Position numbers and translations under genes: made by a program. The notes beneath the pieces are model-generated. The model searched no databases. It saw only the letters and a list, made by a program, of their open reading frames with translations, and was not told the origin of the DNA. From Amoebophrya sp. A120 (lineage: Eukaryota > Sar > Dinophyceae > Syndiniales > Amoebophryaceae), in contig CAJINV010000003.1 of NCBI GenBank assembly GCA_905178155.1, forward strand, positions 6,167,985 to 6,231,984: DNA of 64,000 nt. Reading direction: 5' to 3'. Position 1 is the first letter of the stretch. Each line of letters begins with the position of its first letter. Positions 1 through 11,826 of the stretch are shown here, piece by piece.

Positions 1-232
1 GTGGATGCGATCCGTAACCGCGGCTAAAACTTCCGCTGGCGGGCGCAAATGCATCCGGCCCAAGGCTCGTAACAGAAAAATCAAATCGCGGGGGCTCAGC
101 TCGTCTCTGCTCTGCTGGCACTCGTCCCGCACCCCATTTCGATGTTGCCACCTCCGGAGGTACTTCGGGCTGAAGATCTTTCGATCCGTCGTGAAAAAAA
201 CCCTCGGAAACATGCGCAAGGAGGAGCAACTC

Positions 233-270
233 TGGAAAATCGATAGCTCCTGCTGCAGAGTGAACTTGTC
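233..270. repeat. 38-bp dispersed repeat, copy 1
   Basis: The same 38 bp recur at 2131-2168 in the same orientation with two mismatches. The unit starts TGGAAAATCGAT and ends GAGTGAACTTGTC. The second copy lies inside the 3' part of the first minus-strand open frame. Confidence 0.8.
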
Positions 271-378
271 CCCTCGCAACTGCATGCACGGCCCCCTCGC
301 AACTGCATGCACTTGTCCCCTCGCAACTGCATGGAATATCGATAGTTCCTGCGCGGCCCCCCCCCTCGCAACTGCATG
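271..378. repeat. Four copies of a 16-bp motif
   Basis: CCCTCGCAACTGCATG occurs at 271-286, 294-309, 318-333 and 363-378. Spacing is irregular, so this is a cluster of short repeats and not a strict tandem array. Confidence 0.8.
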
Positions 379-736
379 CAGGCAGCTGCGCCGCCAACTA
401 GACGGGCCCGGCTCGCCATCCCTCTTCGCAGAGTTCGCGCAGCAACCATAGGGGCCCACATGAGGCCGGTCGGAATCGGCCACGCATCGCGTTGCCCGAG
501 CCGACTGCGTGCGACGCATGTTGCTGGGTCGGCCGTCAGCTATAGGGGGCCGGCGCCCAGCTTGACGCCCGCGCTGCGCGCCCGTGTTTCTGCGATTGCG
601 CGCGCGAGCTCAACCGCAGAAGCATCTCACGGCCGCGATTTCTAATTTTTCGCGAGGTTTATGTTTGTCGTCGACAAACACAAATCTCGGGAAAGTTGGA
701 GGCCCTCAACTCGTAAGTGCGCCCACCACTAGAGAA

Positions 737-843
737 AATTTGTGTGGAGCGCACTTACGAGTTGAGAAAAGTGCAGCACACCATCGGGGGTGCGATTGAA
801 ATGCTGCATTTTTCTCAACTCGTAAGTGCGCTCCACACAAATT
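737..843. repeat. Foldback element with 42-bp arms
   Basis: Arms 737-778 and 802-843 are inverted copies with one mismatch around a 23-bp loop. Each arm contains the core CGCACTTACGAGTTGAG. Partial copies of the core lie at 705-721 (opposite orientation to the left arm) and 2090-2105, so the arm sequence is dispersed locally. Confidence 0.85.
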
Positions 844-1934
844 GTCGAGAGCGCAGCGAGAAATTTCGCAACTTTTTCCAGAGCAAATCCAGAAAAGGTT
901 GCGAAATTTCTCAGAAATAGTAAAAAAGGGCGGAAATGGGCGCCGGCGGGCAGGCTCCGCCCGGTTGTGTGTGGTTGCGTGCATGTGGCTCGTCCATGTA
1001 GCTCACCCTCCAGACCACACCAGCCAAGGCTAGGAAGGCGCCGACCTCCTAACTATAGCTGAAGGACGGACCAACAACATGCGGCGCACCGTGGTGGGAT
1101 CAACGGTTGGGAGGCGCGGCCGGTTCAAACAGGCTCCATGTGTCCCCCATAGTAAGCTGCTGCGCGAACTCCGTAAAGAGGGGCGTTGGGGCCCGGTGCC
1201 TCTAGTTCGGGGGGCGGCTTGTTGCGTGCAGCTGCCGGGCCACAACAAGCGAACGGCGCGCGGCCACACCTGCCTGGCTTCGAGCCGAACAAATGGGGGC
1301 CGGGCGGTTTTCGTCGTACTTGGGCGCGCCAGGCCGGGCGGTGCGCGGCCCGTGTGGCAGGCTGGCGCGCTTGGGCAAATTTCTTCACCGAATCGCCTCG
1401 CGTTCTTTCTGGCGCTGGTGGCAAAATGCACGGGATGGCGCGTAGTTGCTCCAGGCGATTTGGGAAATTGCCGACGGGCCGGGTCGGGTAGGTTGGTAGC
1501 TACTGCGTGGCTGGGCGGGTTGCGTTTGGCGGGCCCCCGCGGCCGGGCGCATTGTTATTAGCAGGCCCGCCGCCCGGCTTAACGGATGCATGTGGCCACT
1601 ATAGTTGGCCAACCGAAGGAACATACGCAACGAGCCGCGGCCGGCGGGCATTTCGTACCCGCGGCGCGCCACCTACGTGAGGCCGGCTGGGAAAAGACAC
1701 CCAGGCGCGCAACGCGCGGGCCGGTCGCAAGGGGCGGGTGGGGCGGCTGCCAAGCCGGGGGGGCCATCCAAAACAACGCGCGGCGCACGCGGCTGGGCCA
1801 TGCAACTGGCCCGCCAGGTGCATGCAGCTGGCCCCTACGATTAGTTGCGGGCCCGTCCAATCCAAACTGTGGACGAGGGGCCAGGCGCTGTCGCCGACAT
1901 GCAGGCGCATGTTGCTTAGCGTAGCCCATCGCGG

Positions 1935-3155
1935 TCATGCGCCTATTGAAGCAGGGGCCCTGCTACCTTGGTGCCGCGAGTTAGTCAGGACTGGGCCCTT
2001 GTGGCGGGGTGGCCCGCGAGCGCGCCGCCGCTTGCCCAGGAGAGGGGCCGACTGGGGTGGGGGGCCCCTTATGCAAAAAAGTTGGGTAGCGCACTTACGA
2101 GTTGAAAACTTACGTTTTGAGGGGGCCATATGGAAAATCGATCGTTCCTGCTGCAGAGTGAACTTGTCATCGGAGCGCGGATCATCTTCACGACGCTCTA
2201 TTTCAAAGCTCCTCCTTCTGCTGTCCGCTCGTGAGTCCGGAAGAGTCAACACTGCGCGGACGAACATGTGCAGTTCCGAGGCTTGGTTACGCACCTTTGC
2301 AAGCAACTGCATGACCTGTGTCCGTGTAGAGGCACTCATTTGGCGCGTGTCGCAGACACGGGTCAGCGACGCCAGCTTTTGGGCGTGCTCCACACCTGAG
2401 GTTGCCAAGAACCGCAAGCAACCCAGCAGCAACACGGTTCCCGGATGCTCTTTTTCGGCCGTGCAGCCATCTTCACTTTCTCCAGCCGAAAAACCGATTT
2501 CGATTTCCCTTTCACCGCTCGTCGTTTGTGACGAGAAACCGCTCTTTCCAAATCTGAAGTACTGTACCAGCGCTGGGCCTGCGACTTCTTGTAGACCGGT
2601 GCCAGATTCTGGTTCTCTTCGATTGTGGCATGCATGATTCGCCGTGGAAGCAATTGCCTTCACCGCTGCTTTCACCTGCAAGCGGCCGAAACATTGATGC
2701 AGACCGCGCGCCAAGCTTCGCTTACCTCCGTGTTCTTGTTCGAATTTCGTCGCCACACCCCAGTACCGCGGACCGCACAAGACCTGCAGCAACGCCCCAG
2801 TATGTGCTTTCTTCGCGAAAGTCGTGGAGGCGTGGCGCGACAGTTGCTCCCCAACATGGTCCCAGAAGGCAATACCATCTTCGTTCGCGGCGGCGTCAAC
2901 AACTTCTTGCTGGCCGGACTTTATTGCTCTCTGGCAGTGACCACTCCTTATCAGCTTGTCGCACAGCCGGGCCACGGATACAGGACAGGACAGGAGATGC
3001 ACATTCTCGAAGTCCAGCGCTGCACGAAAAGCGTTAGTTGTTGAGCTTTGATGCGCGCGCGCCGACCCACGGCTAACAATCCGGCAATGCGCTCCCGACA
3101 TTTCATCTGTAGGCCTATTTGATTCGCATCTGGTGACCGAAGCTGCAAATGTCAT
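1935..3155 (-). CDS. Hypothetical protein; 3' end runs into repeats
   Basis: An uninterrupted minus-strand frame of about 406 codons from the first ATG at 3155; an upstream extension to 3221 has no ATG. I recognise no family. The first two thirds look like an ordinary soluble protein with mixed charged and hydrophobic helical segments. The last roughly 75 codons cross the 38-bp repeat (2131-2168) and the foldback core (2090-2105), so the C-terminus is probably not ancestral coding sequence. The true end may be an intron donor upstream of 2170. The gene could also be a non-coding artefact of GC-rich DNA, although its upstream part is less GC-rich than 1-1934. Confidence 0.4.
   Translation of the reverse strand: MTFAASVTRCESNRPTDEMSGAHCRIVSRGSARAHQSSTTNAFRAALDFENVHLLSCPVSVARLCDKLIRSGHCQRAIKSGQQEVVDAAANEDGIAFWDHVGEQLSRHASTTFAKKAHTGALLQVLCGPRYWGVATKFEQEHGGKRSLARGLHQCFGRLQVKAAVKAIASTANHACHNRREPESGTGLQEVAGPALVQYFRFGKSGFSSQTTSGEREIEIGFSAGESEDGCTAEKEHPGTVLLLGCLRFLATSGVEHAQKLASLTRVCDTRQMSASTRTQVMQLLAKVRNQASELHMFVRAVLTLPDSRADSRRRSFEIERREDDPRSDDKFTLQQERSIFHMAPSKRKFSTRKCATQLFCIRGPPPQSAPLLGKRRRARGPPRHKGPVLTNSRHQGSRAPASIGA
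2131..2168. repeat. 38-bp dispersed repeat, copy 2
   Basis: Second copy of the sequence at 233-270 (two mismatches). A partial foldback-arm sequence lies 25 bp away at 2090-2105, so the two repeats travel close together here as well. Confidence 0.8.
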
Positions 3156-3221
3156 AGGTAGGCACACATTTTCGCAAAAACCTTCAACTCGTTGATGTAA
3201 AGAACAACCTAGGCTGGACAA

Positions 3222-4658
3222 CGTGGCCCCTCTTCTTGTGTATCAATTTCAATCTCGTCCAGAACAAGGGCCGCCCACGACCAGATCCAGAGGTCAATCA
3301 ATAATAGGAGCACTACTGCGGTAAACTAGAAAGGAGCGTTAGTAAACACACGACCTTCATCAAGTAAATGGTGCTACACATGCACGTGTCCCTGTTGCAC
3401 CGGGCTATCGCTATTTTGAGCGATGATGAATAATCGAAACGCGCGGCGACGAGCTTTCCAGGAGCATTGTGCGAGAATGCTCCCAGCGCAACGGCCGCGG
3501 GAACGCACCACCCACCAGTGGAACAAAATCAAAAAGAAAAAGGTACACAAAAAAAATAAACAAGCTACTTGAAGCATGTCGGGGTTAGCCACAGTCGACA
3601 TACTTCAAGCACACAAAACCAAAAATATTGTACTGATGGCATGTATCGCCGCACCATATCTACAAATTCGAGTTTTTGACCGAGTGAGCGACCGATTTTC
3701 GAGAAACAAATCGAGAAGCTTACCGAGGTCCTATTGCTGCGGTGTGCACGAAACCACTGCGTTGCGGATCAGGAAAGCGGCAGAAAAGATCAGGATCAGG
3801 CTGAAAGAACCCTGCGGAAACTGAGCACGATCATGTGTATCTCCCTAAGGCGCCTCCTTCTCTTCTAGTGATCTTCGTCGCGATTTACATATTTATCTTC
3901 GGCCAGGCTTGATGAGCACAGTGACGCCTTTCCAACACAACACCAACAGCTTCAGCTGGGGTTCATGTTGAAATAAATGGCTGCTTCTGTGTATGCTTGC
4001 GTCTTTGCTTTCATCTTGCGTTTTTTCAGCATCTCTTGGTTTCTTCGCTACTCACCCGGGGCGGAGTCAAATAGCTGCAAAATCTTCAAGTACTCAGGTT
4101 GATTGTGATTTTTGTAGCACGGCATGTGATGTTGAGTATCAATTTCTATCCCATTTTTTGTATCTTTGATATCGCATTCGCACTGGCAAGCGTCCGTTTG
4201 TTCGACGGCGCGTGTAATGTACCCGTTCTGTGTATGTAGAAGTTAACCCGTGATGCTGCAAAATTTTGTACTCTACGCAAAGTGAAGTCCAACGACCACA
4301 ACAGGTGTCACACTAGGTTTGCTCTGCTTGCCCCTCTCCTTTCAGTCCCGCGATCGCTAAACCGTGTGGCGTCGCGGCTGGGTTCAACTTTACCGACGTG
4401 ACGTAGCCATATGCTTCGGCGCAGGCGTACAAGTCTAATGAGCGCGGCACTCCTTGAAAACTTCCGTCCTCGGATGGGGGAACGTCGATCGTACCTAGTT
4501 TTTACAGTACTTACAGTCTCGGTTCCCGCTTAGCTGAGCGAGTACGGCCGCTTCGCAATCGCAGCATATCACGACTATCACGGGCATCAGAGACTAAGAC
4601 GAAGACATCAAACTGAAACTAGAGATGATGAATATAGAAACTGGTACAGCAAGATGAA
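3222..4658. other. Intergenic, no gene seen
   Basis: AT-richer than the start of the window. I see only short open frames and a small imperfect hairpin near 3568-3609. No domain, RNA gene or introner element is visible. It contains the 5' flank of the gene below 3155 and the 3' flank of the SPRY-like gene. Confidence 0.5.
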
Positions 4659-6765
4659 TCAATCTTCTTCAACAGCAGTGTACGAATTTTTACATGCCAA
4701 GACGATGTTTCGATTGATGTAGAGCGAGATGGTCCACTGCCACTCTGGTTCTGCTGCGTCCTTGGGCCGAATCAACAGCGACATTTTGTCCCCGGGACTC
4801 CACCGGAGAGGTTCGCTTTCCTCGCCGTCGAGAATGAAGCGAATGTCTTTTTTGCCGTGTCGGTACACTCTGCGGGTCGTGCCTCCTTTGTAGGGGCCGG
4901 TGAAGAACCAACCCTGTTTCAACTTCTCGAGCCGTTTCGGCATCCGGCTTCCGACCTCGTCGGGCCGCATAAACGTAACTCCCAGTCCCATGCACCCGGA
5001 AGATTGCTCTTCTTGAGCAAGCGTCGACCCAACTTCGATTTCCACGTAATACCTACTTGCTCATATGAATTCGCTTTTTGCGGCTGTTCTTGAAGACAAC
5101 TCCACAACCATATTGTATAAAAGGGAATCACCATGTGATGGCGCTGCTTTTGGTGCACTGCTAGGGACGAGTCGTGACAAAAACTAACATCGAGTTCGAG
5201 TTGCGAAAAAAGGTCGTGAGCACTATGACTATACTTCTTCAAAGTTGTAAATACTTACCCGTGGTCGTCGAAGTACTGCACAGGTCTGTCGGTGATTCCT
5301 ACCACTTCGTCCTCAACGTCCGACGGTTTTCCGTTCCCGTCTCCGGAAACCTCGTCCGAGGTGCGGTGCATGATCAAGTTGCCGCGGAAGCTTGTAAAGC
5401 GGGCACACGGTCGAGGGGCAAAGCCTGCCGTAGAGGATGCGCTCGGGGTTGCGCCCCGGCTGTCTTGTTTTGCAGCGGCTAGTACTGGAGCGGCCGCTTC
5501 AGGAGGCGCAGCCGTGTGATCGCGCGTCTGCTCCTGTGATGTTGGTTCCTCGGTTGGCTCTTCATCAATGTTCTCGGAAATGTCTGGCTCGGATGGCTTC
5601 GGGGGTGGCGGCACATACTTACCGGCTTCCTTCAGGATCTTATCTCGACACTCCGGGTCTAAGGCAGGGCCGAAACCTGCAGAACATTGCAAATCATGTT
5701 GGGAATTCCTCCAAACCAAGAACCTGTACATAAACCCATCCTCTGCGTGCCGTTCGAGCAGCAAATGCAAAAGCAACAGTTTTTTTTACTAATTTTTTAA
5801 ATACCTTTTTACCTTCTACGTGTTGTTAATTTATTTCTGCAGAAAATCCTTCCGGAATTTATGAAGCCAGTACCGACGCGCAGCGCACCGTTTTGGTGCA
5901 TCACTTCCCAAGGTTCGCATGTAAGCCGTTGCTGTTCTATTGCATGTTGTATTGGCTTCGCAAAATTTATTGTCTTGGCCAGCAACTCCCCCTGACCACC
6001 GGACGTCTTCTCTACTAAGTGGAACGCGGTGTCGTGAATGTACCTGAAGAGTTTGCGGTTATACACAAGTTCCGAACTACGTAGAGACCCGCTAAAACGT
6101 TTCGTGCACAACTTTTACGTTCAAGATTGCCACACTTACTGATACTGGCAACAGCAACGATCGTGCAAAGTATTCGTACATGAGTCGCCCAGCACGATCG
6201 CTTTCGTGAAACATTGCGCGCATGCACGCTCGGGATTCCCTGTTTTCCACCACTATGTCGCGTACCTTTGTGTGCAGTCAATCATGTCGCACTCGCATCG
6301 ATCTACGACTATAGCAAGCTTCCTTACTGTAACTGTAAGCGACGGGACTACAAATAGCTGCTACTACACTGCGGCCTACGACATCACAACACAACACAAC
6401 TGCGTAGAAAAAAATAGAACTCAATGCAATGGTGGCATAAATCAAGACTCACGCTCGCTTACCTTCCCGGACAGATGTAAGAACTCGATCTGGGCCGACT
6501 GCCGCTTGACTGAAAACCTGGCTTCCTCTGTGAGCTCATGGTTTATCGTCAGAAATTTTTCAATTTTCTCGATATGCCCGTCCAGTTTCGTTATTACATC
6601 GTCTATCTCGCTCGGTTCCAAAACCGAAGGACGCTTCGCGTTTGGGGACTGAGAGGTAACGCGCAGACCGGGCGAAAGCTGTTGGTCGGTCCCGGTGGCC
6701 GGCTCGGTAGTGGCCCCGACGCTGGCGGTCGCCCGCGTTTGCTCCGCGGCCTCACCACTTGTCAT
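4659..6765 (-). CDS. Multi-exon protein with SPRY-like C-terminal domain
   Basis: Five exons are likely: 6463-6765, a small exon near 6137-6270 (boundaries unresolved), one ending at 5813 (starting at 6043 or 6076), 5259-5723 and 4659-5052. Joins from the third exon on keep frame: donors AAG|GTAAAA and GG|GTAAGT, acceptors CAG|GTTC and TAG|GTAT. Exon 1 encodes a charged segment with heptad-like leucines. Exon 4 has a proline-rich stretch and an acidic Pro/Glu/Thr linker. The last exon opens with YYVEIEVGS and continues for about 125 residues with spaced Trp and Gly, resembling the YF-EVEV opening of SPRY/B30.2 or neuralized-type beta sandwiches. That resemblance is by eye only. Such domains usually bind proteins. 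No function is assigned. Confidence 0.6.
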
Positions 6766-7865
6766 GCGGTCGCCGGACGACGGTGGGCCGAGGTTTCGCC
6801 AAAGCCAAAGTACAGGCTAAGCCCCTTCCTTGAAACTCAATTAGTGATGGACACGCCAGATTCAACTTCCGGCTTCGGATCCCAATATCGATGCTGAAGC
6901 TCCCGCTGTCGGTTCCCGGAATGGTCCGCACTACTCACTGAAGTGCAGGCAGTACGGAAGTGCAATGGCAACTTAATTGTGATTATCGCACGAGAGAATC
7001 TAGGTGTAGGCCAGATCGCACTTGACTTCCTTGTTCTTTCGGATCTTGCTCGCGGAGCCAGTGCTTTGGCACAACAGCTGGCCGCCGCTCGTGGAGCTTT
7101 ACCTTCGGCGGGTCGAAGAGGCTGACGCGCAGAGGAGTTTTTAGCGTACTCTTTTCAGCACATGCTATCTAACTATCAGTGGCGAAGCCACTCCGAGGAA
7201 TGAAATTAATGGTGTTCTACTTCCCTTCAACACTCAAATTTTTCGAAAAGGACGAAAACTCGAAAACTACAATGTACACATTCATCCTTCTGCTACAACG
7301 TGAATATACTCCAGAAGAAGATCAAGCAACACGAAGAAGCAAAGAGAGAAGATGTAGTTGAGCCTCTATGTATAATTTCAATCTTGCGGTCGGTGACTTT
7401 CTCCAAGGAAGCCCTACGGGAGTAAAGTAATTCCGCTCCCTTCCAAAATTAGGGTTGGCCTGGAGTGCAGAGGAAACCAGAAACTGCTGCTTTATGTAAA
7501 ATCCAATCTTATAACATTTGCACTAGTTAGTACTGACCTGCATCGCCACACCCACTTGGCAACTGTTCTGAGGACGAAAAGTAGAACACAATGAATTGTC
7601 AGCGGAACAGTTTTTGTCTTTTGGTCGTGCCCTGCTGCTACAGAAAGAAATATGCTGTGGCGCATCGAATGACGTACTTAGTGATCAACTTCAAATACAT
7701 CACAATTGTCGCTGAATCGCTGGACTAGATTTCGACATGGACTATGAGAACGCGTACATGGATGAGATGACTCGGCAGCCTCAGCATTCCCGAGAAAATC
7801 GATTTTATTTTTTATCATATGAGGAATAAGACTGACTGCGACGCACAAGAGGAAGAAGTTGCAGT
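6766..7865. other. Intergenic, no gene seen
   Basis: About 1.1 kb between the SPRY-like gene and the 3' end of the cold-shock/RRM gene. Only short open frames occur on both strands and none looks conserved. It should contain the promoter or trans-splice region of the SPRY-like gene, but I see no clear motif. Confidence 0.5.
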
Positions 7866-10800
7866 TCATTTAACGCCCGACGTGTGGTACTGCAGATTTA
7901 AAGGAGGATACCCGGCAGAAATGCTTCCGTGCGCGAGTTTCTGCATCGCCTGGCGGGCCTGCTCCGGGGTGGAATACGTCACAAGACCTCGACCGATATG
8001 CTTGCTCGGGTCGGAAGGAAGGAGGAAAAAGCGAAAATCCGTGACTCGTCCCACCTTGCGGAAAAACTTGATACACAAGTCGCTGGGAGCGGTTACTGGA
8101 AGGTTGCTGAAGGTGAGAGTCTTGCAAGACGAAGTCGTAGGAGAGGATGCTGCCGCCGGCACTGGTTCCTTCTTGTTAGTCCCTGCTGTCGCTTCCGCTT
8201 TTGGAACGACGGCGGGTCGTGCTGCGGCAGTGGGGGCTGGAGCGGTTGCTGGCACCGCTTTGGAAACCACTGCTCGCTGTGCCGCGCTCTTCACCTTTTG
8301 CTCAGAGGCCGTCCGCTGCTGAGGTAGTCCAGCTCCTTTTTCCGACGCAACGGCCCGCACTGGTTCTCGGTTCCGTTCGCCGCGTGGCGGTGCTGGCATG
8401 CGTGACTTTATCTCAGCGGCCCCCCTACTTTGGGATCCGTTGTAGAGCATCCCGCCTCCACGCAACTCATCCGCTACAAAAGGGTTGCTTGGCGCGATTG
8501 AAATATCTGATGCGTCTTTGAGTTTTAATGCAAAGGCGGACGGGGGTCCGGGCATTGCGCTTAGCTCAGCGGTGCCACGCGAGTCGTTCCTCGGTTCTTT
8601 GCCACCTCTCCTGACGTCGTAGGGTTCTCCGTCAATATCGTCAACCTCTCTTGCCGGAGCGGTGGGAACAGGTAGCGGCCGCAGGTTTGGTGGTCTTGGC
8701 AACGCAGAAAAAGTCACCGGCGCAGGTGCTGTCGGCGGCGGCGGGACAATCAACTGGCGCATGGTGGTAGGACGTAAATTCGACTGCGTCTCTTGTTGCG
8801 AAAGATGAGAAAACGTCAGACTGTGTGGTCCCTGCTGGTCAGCTTGCGAATCAGCATGTTGATGATGCATCCCCGCGGGTCCCTTTTTGTCTTTCCCCTT
8901 TGTCGCGGACTGATGTAACGGAAACCCTTTATTTCCTCTATTCATCTCCGGTAGCCAAGAACGATGCGGCACGATTGGTGGTCCGGGCCGACCGGCCTCT
9001 CCTCGCGAATACTCGTCTTCGACGTCGTTCCGCTGACCGGGCGCTGGTAGTATTGGGGGTCCAGAATTCCGCTTATCTTTCCCCCCCTTCAACGCATGAT
9101 CATTGTTATGGTAATCTCTACTCGTCCAATTGCCGGCACCGCCTTTGCTGCCAGCAGCCTTGGAACTTTTTGCGGCGTTTCCGGAATATGGATGAAAGTG
9201 TGGAGGCCCAGACCTGCTCCCAGCGGTGTTCGTGCCGTATGGCGTAGTGCCTTTGCTCTGCTGGTAGTTATTGTTATCAACTCCTCGCTCATGATTTTTG
9301 TTCCAGCCCCCGGCATGATTGCTCCTCATGCCCGTCGCGTCACCGCGGTCGCTTGATGCACCGGCTACCGACGGATTGATTTTTCGTAATTTTATCTGCG
9401 GTTCCGGCTCGGCCGGCTCACTCGCGCGTTTCTGGCGTACGGGCAGGACCGGTGGACCACCACAGATGCCTTTCAGACGGTTGGTCTTCTGGTCATCAGC
9501 AGCTGTACCTGCAGTTGCACCACGAGGACTTCTGCCACACTCCCTCGCGGGGTGGTCCTCTTCCTCTTCCTTCTCTTCATCTTCACTAAACGCTTCTTCA
9601 GACGACCGTCTGGCGGCCCCGGACGAGGACCGTCTCGGCATTTTTAAGTTCCTTCTGCGCGTTCCGCCAGTACTGGCTGTCGCAGGTTCGCTTGGGGCGG
9701 CGGCGGTGGTTCCCAGGCTGCCTCCTTGCGCGATACGCACCCGAACGCCGATGGCCTTGGGTATACCCTCCTCTCCGGGCTCGTCCGGAGGGGCCACGTG
9801 GATCTCATCGTAGTACACGATACTGCCGACCTGCACCTTCGCAGCTGCGGCCTCATCCATATCTGCTTCGTGGAAAAAGACGGGCTGGCCCCACTTTTCC
9901 ACCAGCTGCTCTGACTCCAGAAACCCGAACCCATCCTCAGGAAACCAACGAACAACGGCCGCCTCCAGTCGTTTCCGGTTCGCAACGCGTTTTACCTGCA
10001 GGTAAATGATCCATTATGAAGTTTTTCGTCTGCCTCCACATAGCCAAGCAATGTGCAAAAAACTTTTGTTGAAAGGTGAAAGGAATAAAAACGATAACAA
10101 AAGAAGAACTTGCATCAGCACTGGTGAAGAAATTGTGTTTTTATATCTTTTTTTTCGAGAAACTGCAACTCTCTCTATTTCCAGATCAACTCTTGTGTGT
10201 AAGTACCTCTCTCATGCGGCCAAGGAAAGACACTTTTGTAGCAGTGTGGTCTCTGGCCCCCCTGGTTCTCTCGATTTCCGAAACATAGACCTTCTCCCCC
10301 TGTGAGGGTGGTGATTCCCCTGGAGGCAGCGCGCTCTGGCGAAAAAATAGATCGGTCTCGTAGCGCTTCCATATCTCAGGCCCTTCCAGGTACCCGCTGC
10401 CTTTGTCCGCGGACCAGAACTTAACAAAACCCGTAAGCTCCGTTCTCTCCACAACTATCTTTGTTTGTCGCCCCCGTGGTCCGCTGCTTTGCTGCTGTGC
10501 GCGTCGCGTAGCTAACTGTCGTTCCAGGAGCTGCTCAAGCTCGTGGCTCTCCTGATTTCGCAAGGCGGCGGCCCTCGAATTGCTCACTGTGATCCTGACC
10601 GGCTCGACCTCGACGAGAGACAGTTCCCCATCAATGATACCATTTGGCCCATCTTCATTTTTCGAAGCACAGGACACATCCACGCGCTTGTACACAATCT
10701 TATCTCCCGCCCGCAAAGTGCAGGGGCCTTCGTAACGGAAAAACACCTCGCGAATGTTATACTTCTTTTCGAAGTAAACTGCTTCCGCGAGCCCGTGCTG

Positions 10801-11253
10801 GTGCATTGCCCACCATTTCGAAATGCGGGCGCGTCCCGGGACTTTCGTGTATGTCGCAAAATCGTCTTCGCCGTTGTTTTCTTCCCTTCCTCCGGCGGGA
10901 CTGTCTTTGTGGTCAGGGACTTCCACAGCTCTTCTATTTCTAGTCTGGCCAGGATGGTGCGGAGAAGCCCTATCTTTTTCAAGACGCCTTTTTTCCGAAC
11001 TGGCAAGCCCGCGGCGCCTACTGCTGTGCCTCGCTTGCGGCGCTTCTTCCGGGGGCGACCTTGCGGTGCTATTCGCCGCCGCTGCGCCTGGAATTCGGCG
11101 CAGGGCCGGTTTCAGTGGCGGCCCACTTTGACGCGCGTTCGTGGGTGCCGCCGATGCGCCGGCTGGGTTTTGGTCCCCGGCCTCTTCTTGATCTTCCTCC
11201 GATTGGTGCGCCTCCTCCAGCGCATCGCTCCACTCGTAGTCTTCGTCGTCCAT
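7866..11253 (-). CDS. RNA-binding protein with three cold-shock domains and an RRM
   Basis: Two exons, 10207-11253 and 7866-9995, joined in phase 0 (GAG|GTACTT ... CTGCAG|GTAAAA; 211-nt intron), give 1058 residues. Residues about 139-222 form a divergent cold-shock-like barrel. Residues about 273-346 are a clearer one, with GFVKFWSADKGSGYLE matching the G-x-VKWFN-xxKG-F-GFI pattern. A third starts just after the junction (AVVRWFPEDGFGFLE, then VFFHE). A long disordered centre rich in Gly, Pro, Ser and Arg follows. The last 85 residues are an RRM with RNP2 LTFSNLP and RNP1 GRGLVTYS. Cold-shock and RRM domains bind single-stranded nucleic acid, so a role in mRNA binding or translation control is likely. 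The intron splits the protein between barrels two and three. The target RNA is unknown. Confidence 0.85.
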
Positions 11254-11826
11254 GACTCTTTTTCGTTTTCCGAAAAACTCCTAGGGGCTCCCACCATGCA
11301 ATTCGCTAGGGCTACCTGTTGTCTAGTTCATCTCGTTCATGTCTAAACAAAAAACATCGATATACTCGTCCTCGTGTAGACTTCTCCTAGTCCTATATTA
11401 TAATATTCCGGCCCTGTAATAAAGAATGTTTCCACAAGAAAAAATGATCGTCCAGTCTTATAGCAAAAATATGTAGCACTGGTCCGGGCGGAGCCACTTC
11501 CCAAAAGGAATTGAAGACAAAGAAAATTTTGATCTTCAACAAAAAATCGACTGATCCTGCTGGAAACCCACTGATCGTAGTTCCTCTGTGTGCAGCCACA
11601 GCCAGATGGTTCACTCAGTTTTGCAGAGATCCATCTACTAAAGTCGCGCTCAAACCAGCACTGTACAGCTGGGGTCCACACAGGTCAGATCTAATACTCA
11701 GGAGCGGTGCACCATCTTCGACCACTTTAGTACTCGCGTTCTTATATTCTCGTCCCTGAACACGCTCCTTTCGTTTCGACGCAGACGTAGTTCGCGCTAA
11801 CAACATGATTGAGTATACACCGGAAT
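11254..11826. other. Spacer between APC1 and the cold-shock gene
   Basis: About 570 bp. Animal APC1 continues for roughly 250 residues beyond the point where this APC1 stops, so I read this spacer for missing C-terminal exons. The minus-strand frames here are short and show no APC1-like sequence. Confidence 0.5.

Larger units (their letters stand above)
1..1934. other. GC-rich repetitive stretch without a supported gene
   Basis: This stretch is markedly richer in G and C than most of the window. All six frames contain overlapping open frames of similar size, which is what GC-rich non-coding DNA gives, and none shows a recognisable domain. It holds a clustered 16-bp motif, a 38-bp sequence repeated near 2.1 kb, and a 42-bp-arm foldback, listed separately. 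I see no RNA gene here. Confidence 0.6.

Noticed and set aside
1738-2637. Plus-strand open frame of 299 codons across the repeat region
   Set aside because: It crosses both local repeats, has no recognisable domain and lies opposite the minus-strand frame.
3565-3613. Small imperfect hairpin between TACTTGAAGC and its inverse
   Set aside because: Short, single copy, no target duplication or other supporting feature.
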